From assembly GCA_035771175.1 (NCBI GenBank), contig CM069593.1, forward strand, positions 46,933,554 to 46,997,553: DNA of 64,000 nt. Direction: 5' to 3'. Origin of the DNA: Paratinospora sagittata (lineage: Eukaryota > Streptophyta > Magnoliopsida > Ranunculales > Menispermaceae). The notes beneath the pieces are model-generated. The model did not search any database. It saw only the letters and a list, made by a program, of their open reading frames with translations, and had not been told where the DNA came from. Below are positions 33,721 to 47,700 of this stretch, in pieces. Made by a program: the position numbers and the translations under genes. Every line of letters begins with the position of its first letter. The stretch's first letter is position 1.

Positions 33721-35452
33721 AGGAAATTGAAATTCCAAAACTGTATTCTAACTTCTACCTGGCGTCCGAAATTAACTGCATTCAACTTCCATTTCAGGTC
33801 CATTTTCTGAGAAAACTGATACCCTACTCCCGTAATAACTTAGTTATAAAGTTACATTATCTAAGACGACAGATTTCATCCGATTACTGGTAGAAATCTG
33901 AGGCTGTGGTTTAACTATGATGAGAGTGGGAGTATTAAATGGATTCTTGTGACACGTAGCTTGCGGGTCTGTTGGAGGATGGTACCACTAAATGCACTTG
34001 GTCAGGAATTGAAAAAGAAAGATAAAATGGCGGAAAAACGGCAGTTAGAGCGAGCACCGTTAACGCTTTGTTAACTGAAAGATGCGTGAGCATATGCGAG
34101 TTGAGCACGTGGACCGCGGTGGCAGCACGGCAGTTGTGACTCAGTGGCTCCGAGAAACGACTCGGACGTTGAAGCGGACGAGTGGAGACGCGGACTAGAA
34201 ATGAACACAAGGTGTTCACCGAAACCCGTAAAATCGAAAACTCGTTCCAAATTTTTGGCTTTTATTGTCAATAAACTGATTAATTCAGTTCCGTTTGTAG
34301 TTTGCTTAATACAAAATCGGATTTAAACTGAACTGTACCAAATTTAAGGGTAATAATATATATAATTTGTAAAACTCTGCTTGAATATTTATATTTTTTA
34401 ACATTTTTGATGTAAAATATATATTTGAATTTTAACCTCAATAAAATTAAATATATATAGTATTCTTGAGATGAGATATATTTTTATAGGTAAATTAATA
34501 TTAGTTGTATAATTCATAATTTTTAAATTTATAAATGTAAACTGGTCAACCTATATAGAACTAAACCGAATAAGTTTAGTTTCGATTTGATTTTAATTTT
34601 TATGAAAATCAAACTGAATTGAATCGAAATGACTCGTGCACATCTCTGCACAATATGATAACATATGGTGAGATAACGCACACTAAATAAGAAAAACAAG
34701 ATCTATAATATTGAAATTAGTATCATGCATTTTGATGATATAATATAATATGTATATAACCTAAAAGTAAAAGTAAAACATAGTTGTCAAAATGCCTAGT
34801 TTTTACATTATTAAATGCCCAACATTCCTTCTTTAGCAAAACAGTCATCTAAAAATATTTCTTATTGTGCATGTACATGTATTATTAGTTGAAATAGAAG
34901 TCACCCATTCATGTGTGGTCATCAAGATTCTTTTGGTTTTCAGTGCCAAAATTGTTTTCAGTTTTTAGATATTAAAAAAAAAGAAAACAGTGTCATAAAA
35001 ACGTGTTTAGTAAAGAAGTATTTGAAAAATGTTTTTCTAATTTTTTCTTAAAAGAAAATTGAGAAATGACAAAATATCGTTTTCTAAAACTGCATTTGAT
35101 TTGGTATTTAAAAATAATATTCTATTTTTATTTTTAATTTCCGGAAAAATTGAAAAAGAAAACTTAGAAACAACGATTGTTTTCCAAGAGTCACTTTTTT
35201 GTGAGAGAATACTTAAAAAGTAATTTACAAATTTTGGATTACCAAACGTGTTTTTCACCCCTTTTTCATTTTAGGCCTCAGTTTTCTATCATATTTTTCT
35301 AATAAAAAAAAAAAAACATGTTTGGGTTTTACAGTTTAAGTCAAACCATTAACATTTGACACCCTTAATAAAAACGCAGACCATATGTTTTTAAATTATG
35401 TTGTTCAATTAAAAATAAATAATAAAAAACAAACATATAAATCTAATGGGCT

Positions 35453-35484
<32 letters not shown>

Positions 35485-37640
35485 GTTGCAGTTTTTTCTT
35501 TCAATTGGAATATCATTTCCTTGAGTGTATTTAGCATTGTATGTATGTTTCATTCTTCAAACACAAGTGAATAGGTCTCTAGAAAATTTTGGGCCCTGTA
35601 TAGTTTAGAACTAAAAAACTATCTCGGCGTTTGCTCTGTGATTTGAAAATATGCATACAATATAAATATATATATAAAAACTCATACATAAAATATTGGA
35701 AAAACTATTTTATAGTTTGATTAACCATATATGCATTTTTTATATTTTTGCATTTTTATTACGAATCACAGACTTTTTTTCTTATAAAGGAATCACAAAC
35801 TAAACGTGGCCCAAACAAAATATTTATTGAATTCTCTAATCTCTTCCAATCACGTGCCCTTTAACTTTTCTAATGTTCCATAGCGAGGTTTTGTTTTTGT
35901 AAGAGAAACATGGGACAAAGAAAAAAACATGTACTAGCACACAATTAAAAACGCGGTAGCTGTATAAATTACAAAAAAAATGTTATTTTCACTACATTCT
36001 ATTCGTATGACAAAATTTTAAAAAATATTATCCTTACTACATTGAATTTTTTTAAATACCTTTATCATAATTTTAAACAAATCCATATCTCTTCAACCCA
36101 ACCCTATCATTTGCAATGCATCCTCTCTATTTTTCTCTCATTCTCAATACTAAAAACTATTAAAATTAGTTACTTCCTTGTTTTTATCTCATCTTAAGCG
36201 AAAAAAATCGTGGTTTTGGTGGATTTTGTATTATTTTTTTCGATACGAAGGGGGGTTGCGATTTGAAGTTTTGTGAACAAAAATCACTTAATCGATAAAA
36301 AATTTGTTGTTAAAATGGTATGTATTTGGTGTTTTTGTTTGCGAAAAATGTCGTCGGACAATTGAGAAAATCACCATGGAAAAAATGAGATTGCGATCGG
36401 TTCAGACTTGTGATACCGAACCGATTGCAGTGATTCAGTCAGAGACGACAGAACCTTATATTTTGAGTTATGTTTTCACCGACTGAACCGTACATATTTT
36501 TTTTTAATGTAGTTAAAACACAAAAAAATAAAACATGGATGGTTCGAACCAATAGTTATAGGTTGAAAAAAAAAGACACCTTTTAATATAATTATATGAG
36601 AGTATTATTGAAAATCAAAATTAGTGATTTTTTGTGGTGTAAAAAGTATTTTTTTTGTGATTTAATTAACAGTTCTCTAAAAAGTTTGAAATCATAGACG
36701 TAAAAATATATTTTCTGTATAAAATTTAACAACTGTTAGAGAAAAATGACAAGATTCCTTACTTAGAGTCGAAGATTAATATTATAGCTACTAAAACAAA
36801 GAAATATACACCTATCTTAATTCCATGAGCATTTATATTCATAATAAGTGCGCTTGTTGAACAAAGTTTTTATAAAAAAATTATTAATTTAACTGTAAAA
36901 TAATGTAACTTTAATATAACTATACGTACATGTTCATTAAATGTATATAATTTATAAATTTTGAAGTGTGTAATAAATAATTTAATGAATATTAATGTAT
37001 AATTATATTATTTTACAGTTACATGACCATTATCCTAGTGACTAAAAAAGAAAAAGAAAACAAAAGTTTAGCATTCTCCTTTTTAAATCATTGATAGACA
37101 AATCAAGTGAGCAATCAATTAAACTTGATAATGACCGGAGGTGAAGTAGCATATTCCTGTCTTGTGAAAGCATCCTTTCACTATAACCTTTGCATAAATA
37201 CCAGGACTCCCTTAAAACTTTAATAGAATAACACGTGCAATATTTTCTATAAGGTATGAATAGGTATGAGGGGAACCCCTCTTCATATATATTCTCATAA
37301 AAGAACAATTTCAATAGAATTACCCAAAACTATAATTGATGTATTATTAACTTTGAATGTTTAAATGTTTTCATTAACTTTGAAAAATATTCTTTGCTTT
37401 TCTAAAGATCTTTGGAAAAGTCTCCTGGAGCTAATTCCGAGTACAATAAAAATTATGAAAAAAATCAACCATCCGTTGACCCAAAAAATGAGCTGTAGTC
37501 ATAAAGTAATCTTTATACAAAAGTTTCATAATTTAATTCTTGTTCTACCATTTTCTTCTCGTCTGGAATAAAAATTAGTTTCATATTCAAATGGTGAGGA
37601 GATACTAAAAAAAATAAAAGGAAAAAAAAAAGAAAATTGT
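33721..37640. other. Intergenic DNA between two divergent genes
   Basis: About 4 kb of AT-rich DNA separating the MBD and nucleotidase genes. It includes a TA microsatellite at about 35457-35485 and several TTTGGT/ACCAAA pairs that could be old MITEs. No gene is visible. Confidence 0.45.
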
Positions 37641-37679
37641 GAAGAAAATAACAAAATTTATTTTTCTTTGTTTAATTTC

Positions 37680-38149
37680 TCCACGCCACGTGTTGCAAAG
37701 CAGATGGGCGTGCGAAGAAGCTCTTCCACCGAAGCGGCAAAAACAAAAAGGATTTCCCCCGCAAGAACTCGAAACGCATGGACGTTACAAGTACGCTCTC
37801 ATGATTTGTCGACTACGCAACCTCACTGTTATCTCCAGAACTAGTCTTTTCCTAACACGCTCTCCTCTTCCTTCTCCATCCAAAACCAGGTCACTTCACT
37901 TCACTCAAAACTCTCACAACCTTCTCAAAGGGTTTCGATTCCTCTTCGTTTTCTTTTTAATTTTCTCATTCAGATTTCCAGACGCGCGCAAAGCCATTCT
38001 TGCGTAACTGCACTACGATGCACTCATTTTCTCGCATTCTTTATTTCTTTCTTTCCATTTCATCTTTCTATACACACACACATATTTTTACACTTGTTTT
38101 GATATATAGGGTTTGGTGTTGCGAGAAGAGTTTCAGAGGTAGAGCCAAG
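37680..38149 (+). promoter_or_regulatory. Promoter-proximal region and possible transit-peptide exon of the nucleotidase gene
   Basis: CACGTG (G-box core) lies at 37687-37692. An ATG at 37801 opens MICRLRNLTVISRTSLFLTR and continues rich in Ser, Arg and Leu without acidic residues, like an organellar transit peptide. A possible donor (37927 or 37890 area) and the acceptor ATATATAG ending at 38109 would join it in frame to VWCCEKSFRGRAK and then the Met at 38150. Alternatively this is only 5' UTR with a uORF. Confidence 0.4.
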
Positions 38150-38260
38150 ATGGAGAAATCTTTTCTCGCTACGCATTCGGAGGCCGTGATCGTCGGTGAT
38201 TCCGAGTTGCTGGAGAAGAAGAAAGCCGCTATCCGAAATGCCGGTCCTGAAAAATTCCAG
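38150..38260 (+). CDS. Nucleotidase exon 1 (or 2)
   Basis: MEKSFLATHSEAV through NAGPEKFQ, 37 codons, donor GTTTGT. The upstream frame is open, allowing a longer N-terminus. Confidence 0.8.
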
Positions 38261-41200
38261 GTTTGTTTTTGAATCATCCGTTTTTTATTTAAATTTTTGC
38301 TCTGCTGTTACGAAGTTCGATTTGACGACCTTTTTCTTGAATTCAATACGAAAAACTCAGTGCGACGACTGTTAAAAATTGTTGTTTTGGATTATGGAGA
38401 TGTATGAATGCGCTTGTTTGCTTTTGGTTCTTGAAACGTAGGCAACAAGTGTTGTTCTCATAGTAGACCAGTTTACAATCTAAGGCAACCATAAACACAA
38501 CTAACGTTACTCATAGGAAGTGAGGATCGTTAATATCTGAAAACAGTTCTCAATTTTGAGTGTCCGTCTCTGATTGACCTCTCCAAGCCTATGCAATATC
38601 GCTACAGAGGGCAAAGGCTCCAGTTTTTATTCTATTGTACTTTAGATGCTGATTTTTCCTTTCAGCATCACAGATTCACCTGTTCAAAGAGTTGCTCAGT
38701 TCCTGGTCGAAGCTCAAAATATAAAAATCCTTATGGATTTTGTAATAATGCAGCGATCTAGATTTGGCTTTATTGATTCGAGATTTTTTTGTTTTATTTT
38801 ATTTATTTATTTATTTTAACTCGAAATTGTGGCATAGCTTGATGGAAAATGCTATTTTGTCTAATGTTTTTTGATTCTCGTATATCAGGTAATTGCCGAT
38901 TTTGATGCTACTCTGACTAGGTATTGGATCAATGGACAAAGGGGGCAGAGTAAGTAGCTGAGTTTTACTTATGCATAAGTTCTCAAGAGTCAATAGAAGT
39001 GTACTATAGCCATTGACAGTATTCACTTTCAATAGTCCAATAACATGGTTAGGTAGTCATGGCCTTTTGCAGCAGGATGATCCCAAGTTTAATTTGAAAA
39101 GGTTGAAATTGCAAGAATATTACCAACCATTGGAATTTTCACCAGCAATTCCCATTGAACAAAAAGCAAAGCTCATGGAAGAATGGTATGGAATCTCTAT
39201 ATTATCACTTGACTATACTGTACCATGATAAGTAATCTCTATGACTACGTCACAGCCTGCATGGAACTATTCTTTGTCTGAACAAAACAATTGTAGATGT
39301 GTGATAGTGTAGGTATGAGAGCAAGTTGCAAATCTTTTGAATGCTAAAGTTCATATTGTTTGGAACAATACTATTTGTTCTTGAGTCTTTTGGTTACTTG
39401 TTTTTAGCCTGGCTAGAATCCTAGTTTCATCATTGTAGGTGGGAGAAAACACATTCTCTTCTCATCGAGGGAGGTCTTACCTTTGATGCTATAAAAAAAT
39501 CTGTAGCTGATGCAATGATTGCTTTTCGGGAGGGAGTCATCGAACTATTTGAGTTTTTGGAGGTAGACGTTCAACTCTCTATCTCTCTCTTTGTATCCTA
39601 CCCTCCCGTCCTCTTTCTCTTGGATATAGCAGTGGAAACTATATATTCTTTGCTAGATTAAGAGAAGCAACAAGTTGGAGCTCTATTGATGTCAAAAGTT
39701 TTTTAATTTTTAATTTTTATTTAATTAATTATTTATTTTTATCAGTTTTCAAGAATCTGAAGCTGCGTTTGGTTCGTGATTTTGGAAACAGGAATACAAT
39801 CTGGAAAGTGAAAATTTAGAAAATGAGTTTTTATTGTTTTTAGAAAACAACATGTTTTCTTAGTAAATTTCGAAAAACTGTTTTTGAGTTCCAACCAACC
39901 AAACAAACGCGTTTTCTGCATTTTCAAATTTTTAGATATAGAAAATTGTATCTGAATCACAAGCCAAACACAACCTAATATTTTTAACTTCATCTTTTGA
40001 TTATTTAATGCTTTAGATTGAGTACCAAAATGTCACGCTGACTTGGTTCGCTTAGAATATTTTTAACTTCATCTTTAAAATAAATGCCAGTGCATAGAAA
40101 GTTTAATGTTGTTTTGTTGATACTGACAACTATTGGGTCGAGTTGAGTGGGCAACAGCTGAAAAATACTACTGGGAATTAGGACGTGGTTATGCTCATGC
40201 TAACTTTATCAATTTAGATAATCTTCTGGATATTTATTTTAGTTTAGGTTACAGTAGAATTTGAAACTTGAATACCACTCTATCCTATATTGATCTATTG
40301 TTCACTTGGATTCTCAGCTGCTGTGCATATTCTGCCTTACACACGAACTATCTTAGGATTAGGTTGGACTCTGTTCTTTTGCTTTCATTCTGTAGAGGTA
40401 GACAACCAGATGACTAATGACTGTATAACTGCATAATGTGTATGCATATATAAAATACAAGAATATGTTTTGGGATTTTATTTCTCAACTTCCATTCATT
40501 CTTTTTTTTTCTTTTTTCTTTTTTAATCTTTGATTGGCAGGAAAAAGGTGTGCCGGGTTCTTATTTTTTCTGCAGGGCTTGCAGACATCATAGAGGAGGT
40601 TGGTTTTACAAGATGTCTACACGGTTTGTTAGTGGTTAATTATAGGGCATTAAAGTTCGTTCCTATGTGATTGTCCCTCTCCTCCCCATCCCTGTCTTCT
40701 TTTCTTAGCACAATCTGTATCCAACATACTGTTCTTTCTCCTTGCTTCACCAGGTCCTGAGGCAGAAGCTTCATAGATCCTTCAAAAATGTAAAGATTGT
40801 ATCTAACCAAATGGTATTTGACAATGATGGTCGTCTTATTTCGTTCAAAGGTATGCATTGTATCTTCACAGGCATGAACAATAAACACACTCAAAGGCAC
40901 ATACAGTGAGTTCATTGTGGCCAACAATTTTTGCTTGCCCATTTGATACCCCTCAATGGGGGTTGTGGGACCTCAAGGATTGCAGCAGATCTTGATGTCA
41001 ACCTATGGTTCTTTTATATGCACATATGGTTAAACTCATTGATTCATTTTCCTTAAATATTTTTAGTTTGTCAAGAGAATATATTAAAATTGTGAAAAAT
41101 TTAGATCATCCTTTTTGTTGTAAACTTGACGTCCACATTTGACATGATCAGAATTTATAGATCACTCCATTAAATATAAGTAGAAGACTCATAATAGCAA

Positions 41201-41729
41201 TGTGGGCCCTATGAAGAGATGCCAAATGAGTTTGTGAAATGGGTTCAAAATAACAATACGTATGCATCTACGCCCTATATGTTCTTATGCGTTAACTGAT
41301 CATGTCATTCTGAATAATACATTCTTATTTAGCCTAGATGGAGCTGGTGAAAAGCTAGATTCTATTTTGGTTAAGTAGTTATTACATTGAAAGTCATCCC
41401 CATAAAATTCTAACCATGTGGAAAAAATCTTAATCGAGTTAAGGAAGTTTCAATTTTTTTGGGGGCATAAAACCAGTCAAGATCTTGCAATTTAACATTT
41501 GCTTGTTTGAATGTGTACTTTTTGCAAGGAAGGTATCTGTGACTGTATGAAAGCTTGTCTTACCAAACATTAATTGTTGGTTCATATCTATGTGGGCCTT
41601 GAGTGCATCTCATTGTTGATTGTTATGATAACCTGCTTCAAGCATTATTTTAAAAATCAAAAAGCATACACTTCAAGGTATTATAAATTCTTGAGGTGTA
41701 TTCCTTTGTTAATTAAGGCTTAAACAAAT

Positions 41730-41764
<35 letters not shown>

Positions 41765-44700
41765 CTCTCTCTTCAATAATCTCTTTTTATGCTTCCATTT
41801 GTCTTTCAAATCTTGAAGTATTACCTATATTGTGAACGTTGAAATGCATGAAAAATGGGACCTCAATATCAAGTTGTTTTGGTTCATCTGCATATGCTAC
41901 ACAAATAAAATTGAACATTTTTCTCTTTGGGGTCATTTCTCCCAAACCCTTGTGAAGGGGTTGGTTTTTTCTTAGCAACTACAATAAGGGAAGGGAGTGT
42001 GTGCAAAGAAGCCTTTCCTATTCGGATTAATAATATTTGTTTGTTTGAAGGGTGAGTCTTGGCGTAATAGTTGAGGTTGTTCAATTGTGACTTGAAGGTC
42101 ATGGGTTCAAATATGAAAACAACCTCTCCAATGTAGAGGTAAGTTGCGTGCATCATCATTCCTAGATCTCATAATAGCAAGACCTCACGCACTAGGTACA
42201 CCCTTTTAATATTTGTTTGTTTGTTTGTGAGTGTGTGCATGCATATGTATAGTGCATGAGGCTCCCACCATTGCAGGGTTTAGGGAAGGTTTGATGTATG
42301 AAACTGTAACCCCACTTTTTCGAGATGCTATTTACAAATTTGAATCCATAACCTTTGGGTCATAATGAAACAATCTTTACCACTTTGCCAAGTTTTGTCA
42401 TATTGTGTATGTATGTACTATGTACTTACGCAAATTTTTTCTATAATTGTGTATAACTCTTCTTATTAAGTTAAGCATCTTGTTGTCCAATTCATATTTA
42501 TCACATGGAAAATGTATCTCATTGGAATTTCTCTTCTTAAATTTATTGCAGGATATTTATAATCATTTATTGTAGTTTTTAGGTTATTTCACCTTGTTGT
42601 TGACCTATCACATCTTGGGGTTGAAAAAGGTATCTATGATTCAGTTGTCTATTGATTCAAGTGGTAAGCAAAGTGGCAACTCCTTAAGGATTGTCTTCCA
42701 TGATCTTAGAGGGGGTTTTGTGAAGTTCTCAAGATATTAGGCAATGTCATGAGACAACATGAAGTGGTATAAAGCACTTCTAGGAAAAGCGCTTTCGGGA
42801 AAAGCTGGTCTCTCCCAGCTTCTACTAGAAGCTAAAATCTGCTTCTTTTTTTTTTACCGCAATTTAACTAGAAGCAAGTGTTGCCAAACGCCTCTAAAAG
42901 GGCTTTTGCTTCAAAAGCACTTTGGAAAAGCTCTCCCTAACAGAGCAATGTGTCGTAGCATTGTGGTGTCCATCTATAGTTTGGGGGGGGGGGGGGGGGG
43001 GGGAGGGGGGTAACTACTATGGAGTTGAAAGAGTGAGCTATCTTAGGTGCTATGCCATTTGGTGTGCTTGTATTGGATACTCAAGAGTGAGTTTATCGGG
43101 ATGGCTTATTGAGAATGCATGGAACACGATGATACCATAGCCTAACATGGTCTCCAAGGCTAGTTGGGTGATACAGTTGAGATGTGCTATGAGTTGCTTA
43201 GTACTGAGACCATTTACAATTGTGCCTTGCACATGGTAGTGTTCGACTTTTGATAAGGATGACGATCTACGATACTGAGGATCCTTTGATTCTATTTGGA
43301 TGTAGCCAAGGTATCTTGTTTGAGCAATGTTATCTAATGCTATGCGCAAGATACAAAATGAGACTTCCGTTACTTGATTAAGAGTAAATGGCTGACCAAG
43401 GAGTTGAAAAAATGTATATTTCTTTTAAGATATGCTAAAACAAGGATGGGTATATGCTTAAAACATATTATTATAAAATATAATGATTAAAAATAAGTTT
43501 AAATCTCTACAATGCTAACACATGTTGTGCGAGCAGCAAACTATTTAATGACTTATCTTTAACATATGCAGGAGTGTTATGGTTGATTACACAAGTTATA
43601 AATTGTATCTTCTTTTCTTTTTCAAGTTAATATTAAAGTTTTCTTTCAAACCTTATTTATTTTTTCTTTCTTTAGCGACTCTTTTGTTTTTATATATCTC
43701 ATATGAGATTGAGCTTTATATTTGGAACATTTTTTTGACAAAAAATTGAAGTTCGTTTTGATATTGTTTCAACTTTGCGTTTAAAAAGAACAATTCAGAG
43801 ATTTTCTTGGGTTTTGCAAATTATTTCGTTTTTGCTTAACTTGGAAGGAAGTTTTATAATTTTTTGTTTTCATGTAATTCTTTAGTTGGTGACTAAAAAA
43901 AAATCAATGAAATTGAGAGAAATTTGAGGATTTCCATTCCATGGGTAATCAATTTTGTTTTAGAATGTCAAAAAATAGTCCAATTCCTATTTGTCGCTGA
44001 TGTTAAAGGGAGAAATGTGAGGAGCTTACTCTAATATGAGAGGATTGAGTTAATAGTAAAATATGTTCGATATCAAATGCATAGATAGCTTCAAATCAAG
44101 TACATTGGATGTATGCATTACATCTAATTTCATGGATGATAGGACGGTTACTATGAGTTGATTTGTGATCATCTTTCAGAATTTATTATACTAGATAATT
44201 TTTGTACAACATAAATAATGTGTTAGGCATGATATTTGCGCAAGGAGTTCAAATGAGTTTTTTCAAATATGTGTAATGAATGTACATGTCGCAATTGGTG
44301 CTACCATATCCTCAATCTTTATTTTTCAAAATAGACTAAGTAGACTCAACTTAGTTCAACAAAGCCTTTTGCCAACTATATAGGGTCACTGCACATGATA
44401 AATGGTTATATTACAAGTAGTTATATCTTTTTTTATTATCTCTATCCATGTTATTTTACGTCTTTTTCTTCCTCTGTCTTTACAGTTAACACTCAATATA
44501 TTACTCTTCCTAATTAGCTTATGTAATATTCGTCATTATATATGTCCAGTCGTGGTTGTTAGAATCCGATTTGAATCTAGGAATCTTATGGTTCATGATT
44601 CAATTCAAGCAAAAACAGTTTGAATCCCTAACATGAATCCTAATGATGCATGACATACATGAGTTAGAGTTTAATTAGGATTTTTTTATATTTTTATATT

Positions 44701-47700
44701 TTTATATTTTTTTATTTGGGTTGTTATTTATTTTAGAATTATATTTTGATTAATATTTTAGATGTCGTTTGAGTTTGTTTAAGAGTACTAGTTGGTATCA
44801 ATTTAGAAGTTATATTTAACTATAAATATCTTAGGAATTAGGATGTAATTTGGAAATCATCTTTTAATGAATTATAAATGTGATTGATTTCTCTCCGCTT
44901 CACATCAGTTTGATATATATTCTCACTTTGGAACTTGGTTAATATTTAAGATTAGTGGTGGCAATTTGGTAAATCTGCATATGTCCATAACATATTCTTT
45001 TTCTTATTTGACTTCAAGACATTGTGTCAAAGCCCTTTGATTTAAGATTAGTGGTGCCAGTTTTAATTGTTGCAGCATATCATCCATATCATACCCATTT
45101 AGATTGTTTAAGCCTTACCCATTAATTGGTTACTTAGTTCAATTAGCTCCTTTAATAATAACCCTTGTTTACATACCCACCTTAAAAAACTTACCCTCAT
45201 ATTTGTTAATTATGACAACCTGTGATCTCGTTGATGGGCAAACGTCCTTCCAAATAGAAATCCATGACTTTAAAATGAACTCCAAGCATATAGGACAACC
45301 ACATAACAATCTATGAAGGAATTCCGTGTAGAAGCTAAGACTATTACTAGCCAGTTACAAGTTCTTATCAGTAGTCATATCCTAACAGACGTTGCCCCAC
45401 CTTCTAGGGATAGTCAATGTCCTACTATTAGTTAGTTGCAAGCTCCTGTTAGTCCTATTTCATCCGAATTCTCACATCTTACTCCAACTTTATTACTTGT
45501 CCTTTTAGAATCCTATGTTCCATTTTAGTCATTATTTTTTAAGGAACCTCAACCTCCTATTAACACGATTGTCCCTAATCCATGCTTTTTTCTAATATAA
45601 TCTAAGAGTGAGTTTGAGTTCCCAAGAGATGTTCAACTAGTTTTTGAGAATGATTTTGTGGGTTATAAATCAAGTAATTGCAATTTATGGGTGTCTATTG
45701 CAAAACTTGTTTATAATAGTCCATCTCCTTTTGAGACTCTACGTGGTCATTGTCTCAGTAAGCCTCTTGATTTGATATCTTTGTCCCTTTATTGTTTTCA
45801 TTTTACTTTTCTCGAGTCTTTTTTCTGTCACCCTCACGAGTTTTATACTGATATTAGGCATAAGGTTGCCATTACTTTTGATACTTATAAATGTTATCCC
45901 GTGTTTCTAGCCCATTTCGGCATAGTCTTTAGAACATTAGATCTCATGTTTATTTGCTTTATTTATCTACTAATATGAATATTGGTTAAGTTTTCAAAGG
46001 GGAGATATATTACGTTATCTAGGTATTTTTAAGCCTCTTGTGCCAGTTAATGTTCCTACAGGAGTTTTCTCTACATCGTTTGCACCACTTCCACATTCTT
46101 TTTGAGCAGCTTGTAGATGTGTTGGATGATGATTTTTTTGGTTAATACCATGATTGTAACTCGTTGGAGTCGAGTTCTTCAAGCCCGAGAGAGTTGATGC
46201 AAGACATAAACGAGTTAGAGTTTAATTAGGATTTTGTTTTTATCTATATTTTTGTTTTATTTTATTTGGGTTGTCATTTATTTAAGAGTTATATTTTGAT
46301 CAACATTTTAGATGTAGTTTGAGTTTGTTTAAGAGTCCTAGTTGGTGTCAGTTTAGGAATTATATTTTGCTATTAATATCGTAGGATGTAATTTGGAAAT
46401 CACCATTTAATGGATTGAAAATTTGATCGATTTCTCTCTTGCTCTCTCTCGTTGCTCGCCAGTACCTAATGCTTTTGAATCTTATAGTGAATCCTACAAA
46501 ATTGTAAGAATCTTATGATTCATGATTCAAGTCTTACTATTCACACAATTTTAAAGTGAATTACCATATGTATATATATATTGTGAACGTACATGACTTT
46601 GAATCTTTTGGTTCATTAATTTGAATCTTGATCTGATTCATCAACCTGTAGAACAATTTAAATCTGATTCAAGATTCTAACAACTTTGGTCTAAATCATA
46701 TTAATTGGTTTTTTCTCATTTTATCTCGAATTGAGGCTATTCCTACCATTTTTTGATATATTAATTTTTAATTTTATCTTTTAATTTTTTTACTACATAT
46801 CCATCTTAATATCCCCATTTCTGTTACATTTAATTTATTAAAGTGTTATTTTTTTTTATTTCTCGACCTTTTGTTCCATAAAGGCATGGTTGGCCTAATA
46901 TTGATCTAATAAAACTTTCTTTTCAGCTTACAAAAGCACCTCTCCGCTGAACACAACTTGGTTTAATTCTATCTTTGATATTGTGTTGTATTTCTCCCTT
47001 CTAATGAATAAATGAACCCAAGAATCTAAGCATCGTTTGGAATAAAATTCAAAAACATAAATTCTTCGAATAGACGACTGGGTTGTTTTTTTTATTTATT
47101 TAAAATTTCAATAATTGTTTTTAAATTCTACTTTAAGATTTGTGAAGGAAACAAGAAAGCAACAAAAAGTTGTTGTCTTTGTTTTATGAAAAAGTACTTT
47201 AAAAACAATTTTGGAGAAAATGTTTCTATTTGTGAATGTTTTGGTGAAAATTGATGAAAGGAAACATTAACAACTAATTGAATTTCATTCTTGAAAGAAT
47301 TCTTCACCAAGAATGGGAGTCTTTGAAAGAATCTCCTATAAACGTGTGTTTTCTTTGATTGATCCAACCATCTCAGATGATGTTCTTCAAGAACCTAAAA
47401 ATGGATAAAAAGAAAGAATTAATGTTATTTTGTCTTTGGGCTTTGGCGCTATGCTTGAGTTTTGCTTTATTATGACTTGGAGATCACAGATTCTAATCCA
47501 ACAATTTGGAGGTAAGTCTGCATGCATTATCTCCTCCTAGACCTTGCAATGGTAAGAGCCTCGTGCACTAGGTACGCCATTAAAAGTACGTCTTTTTTTA
47601 ATTGAAAAATAAGTGCAATAAAACATTTATCATCATCATTAATTGATCATGAGTTACCCTCCTTGTATGAAAATGCTTTGTTCAAAAGCACGTTATGTGT

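Noticed and set aside
40541..40598. Shifting the exon 5 acceptor by one base to restore frame
   Set aside because: It would require a GG instead of AG acceptor and would alter the conserved GVP sequence; a frameshift or sequence error is simpler.
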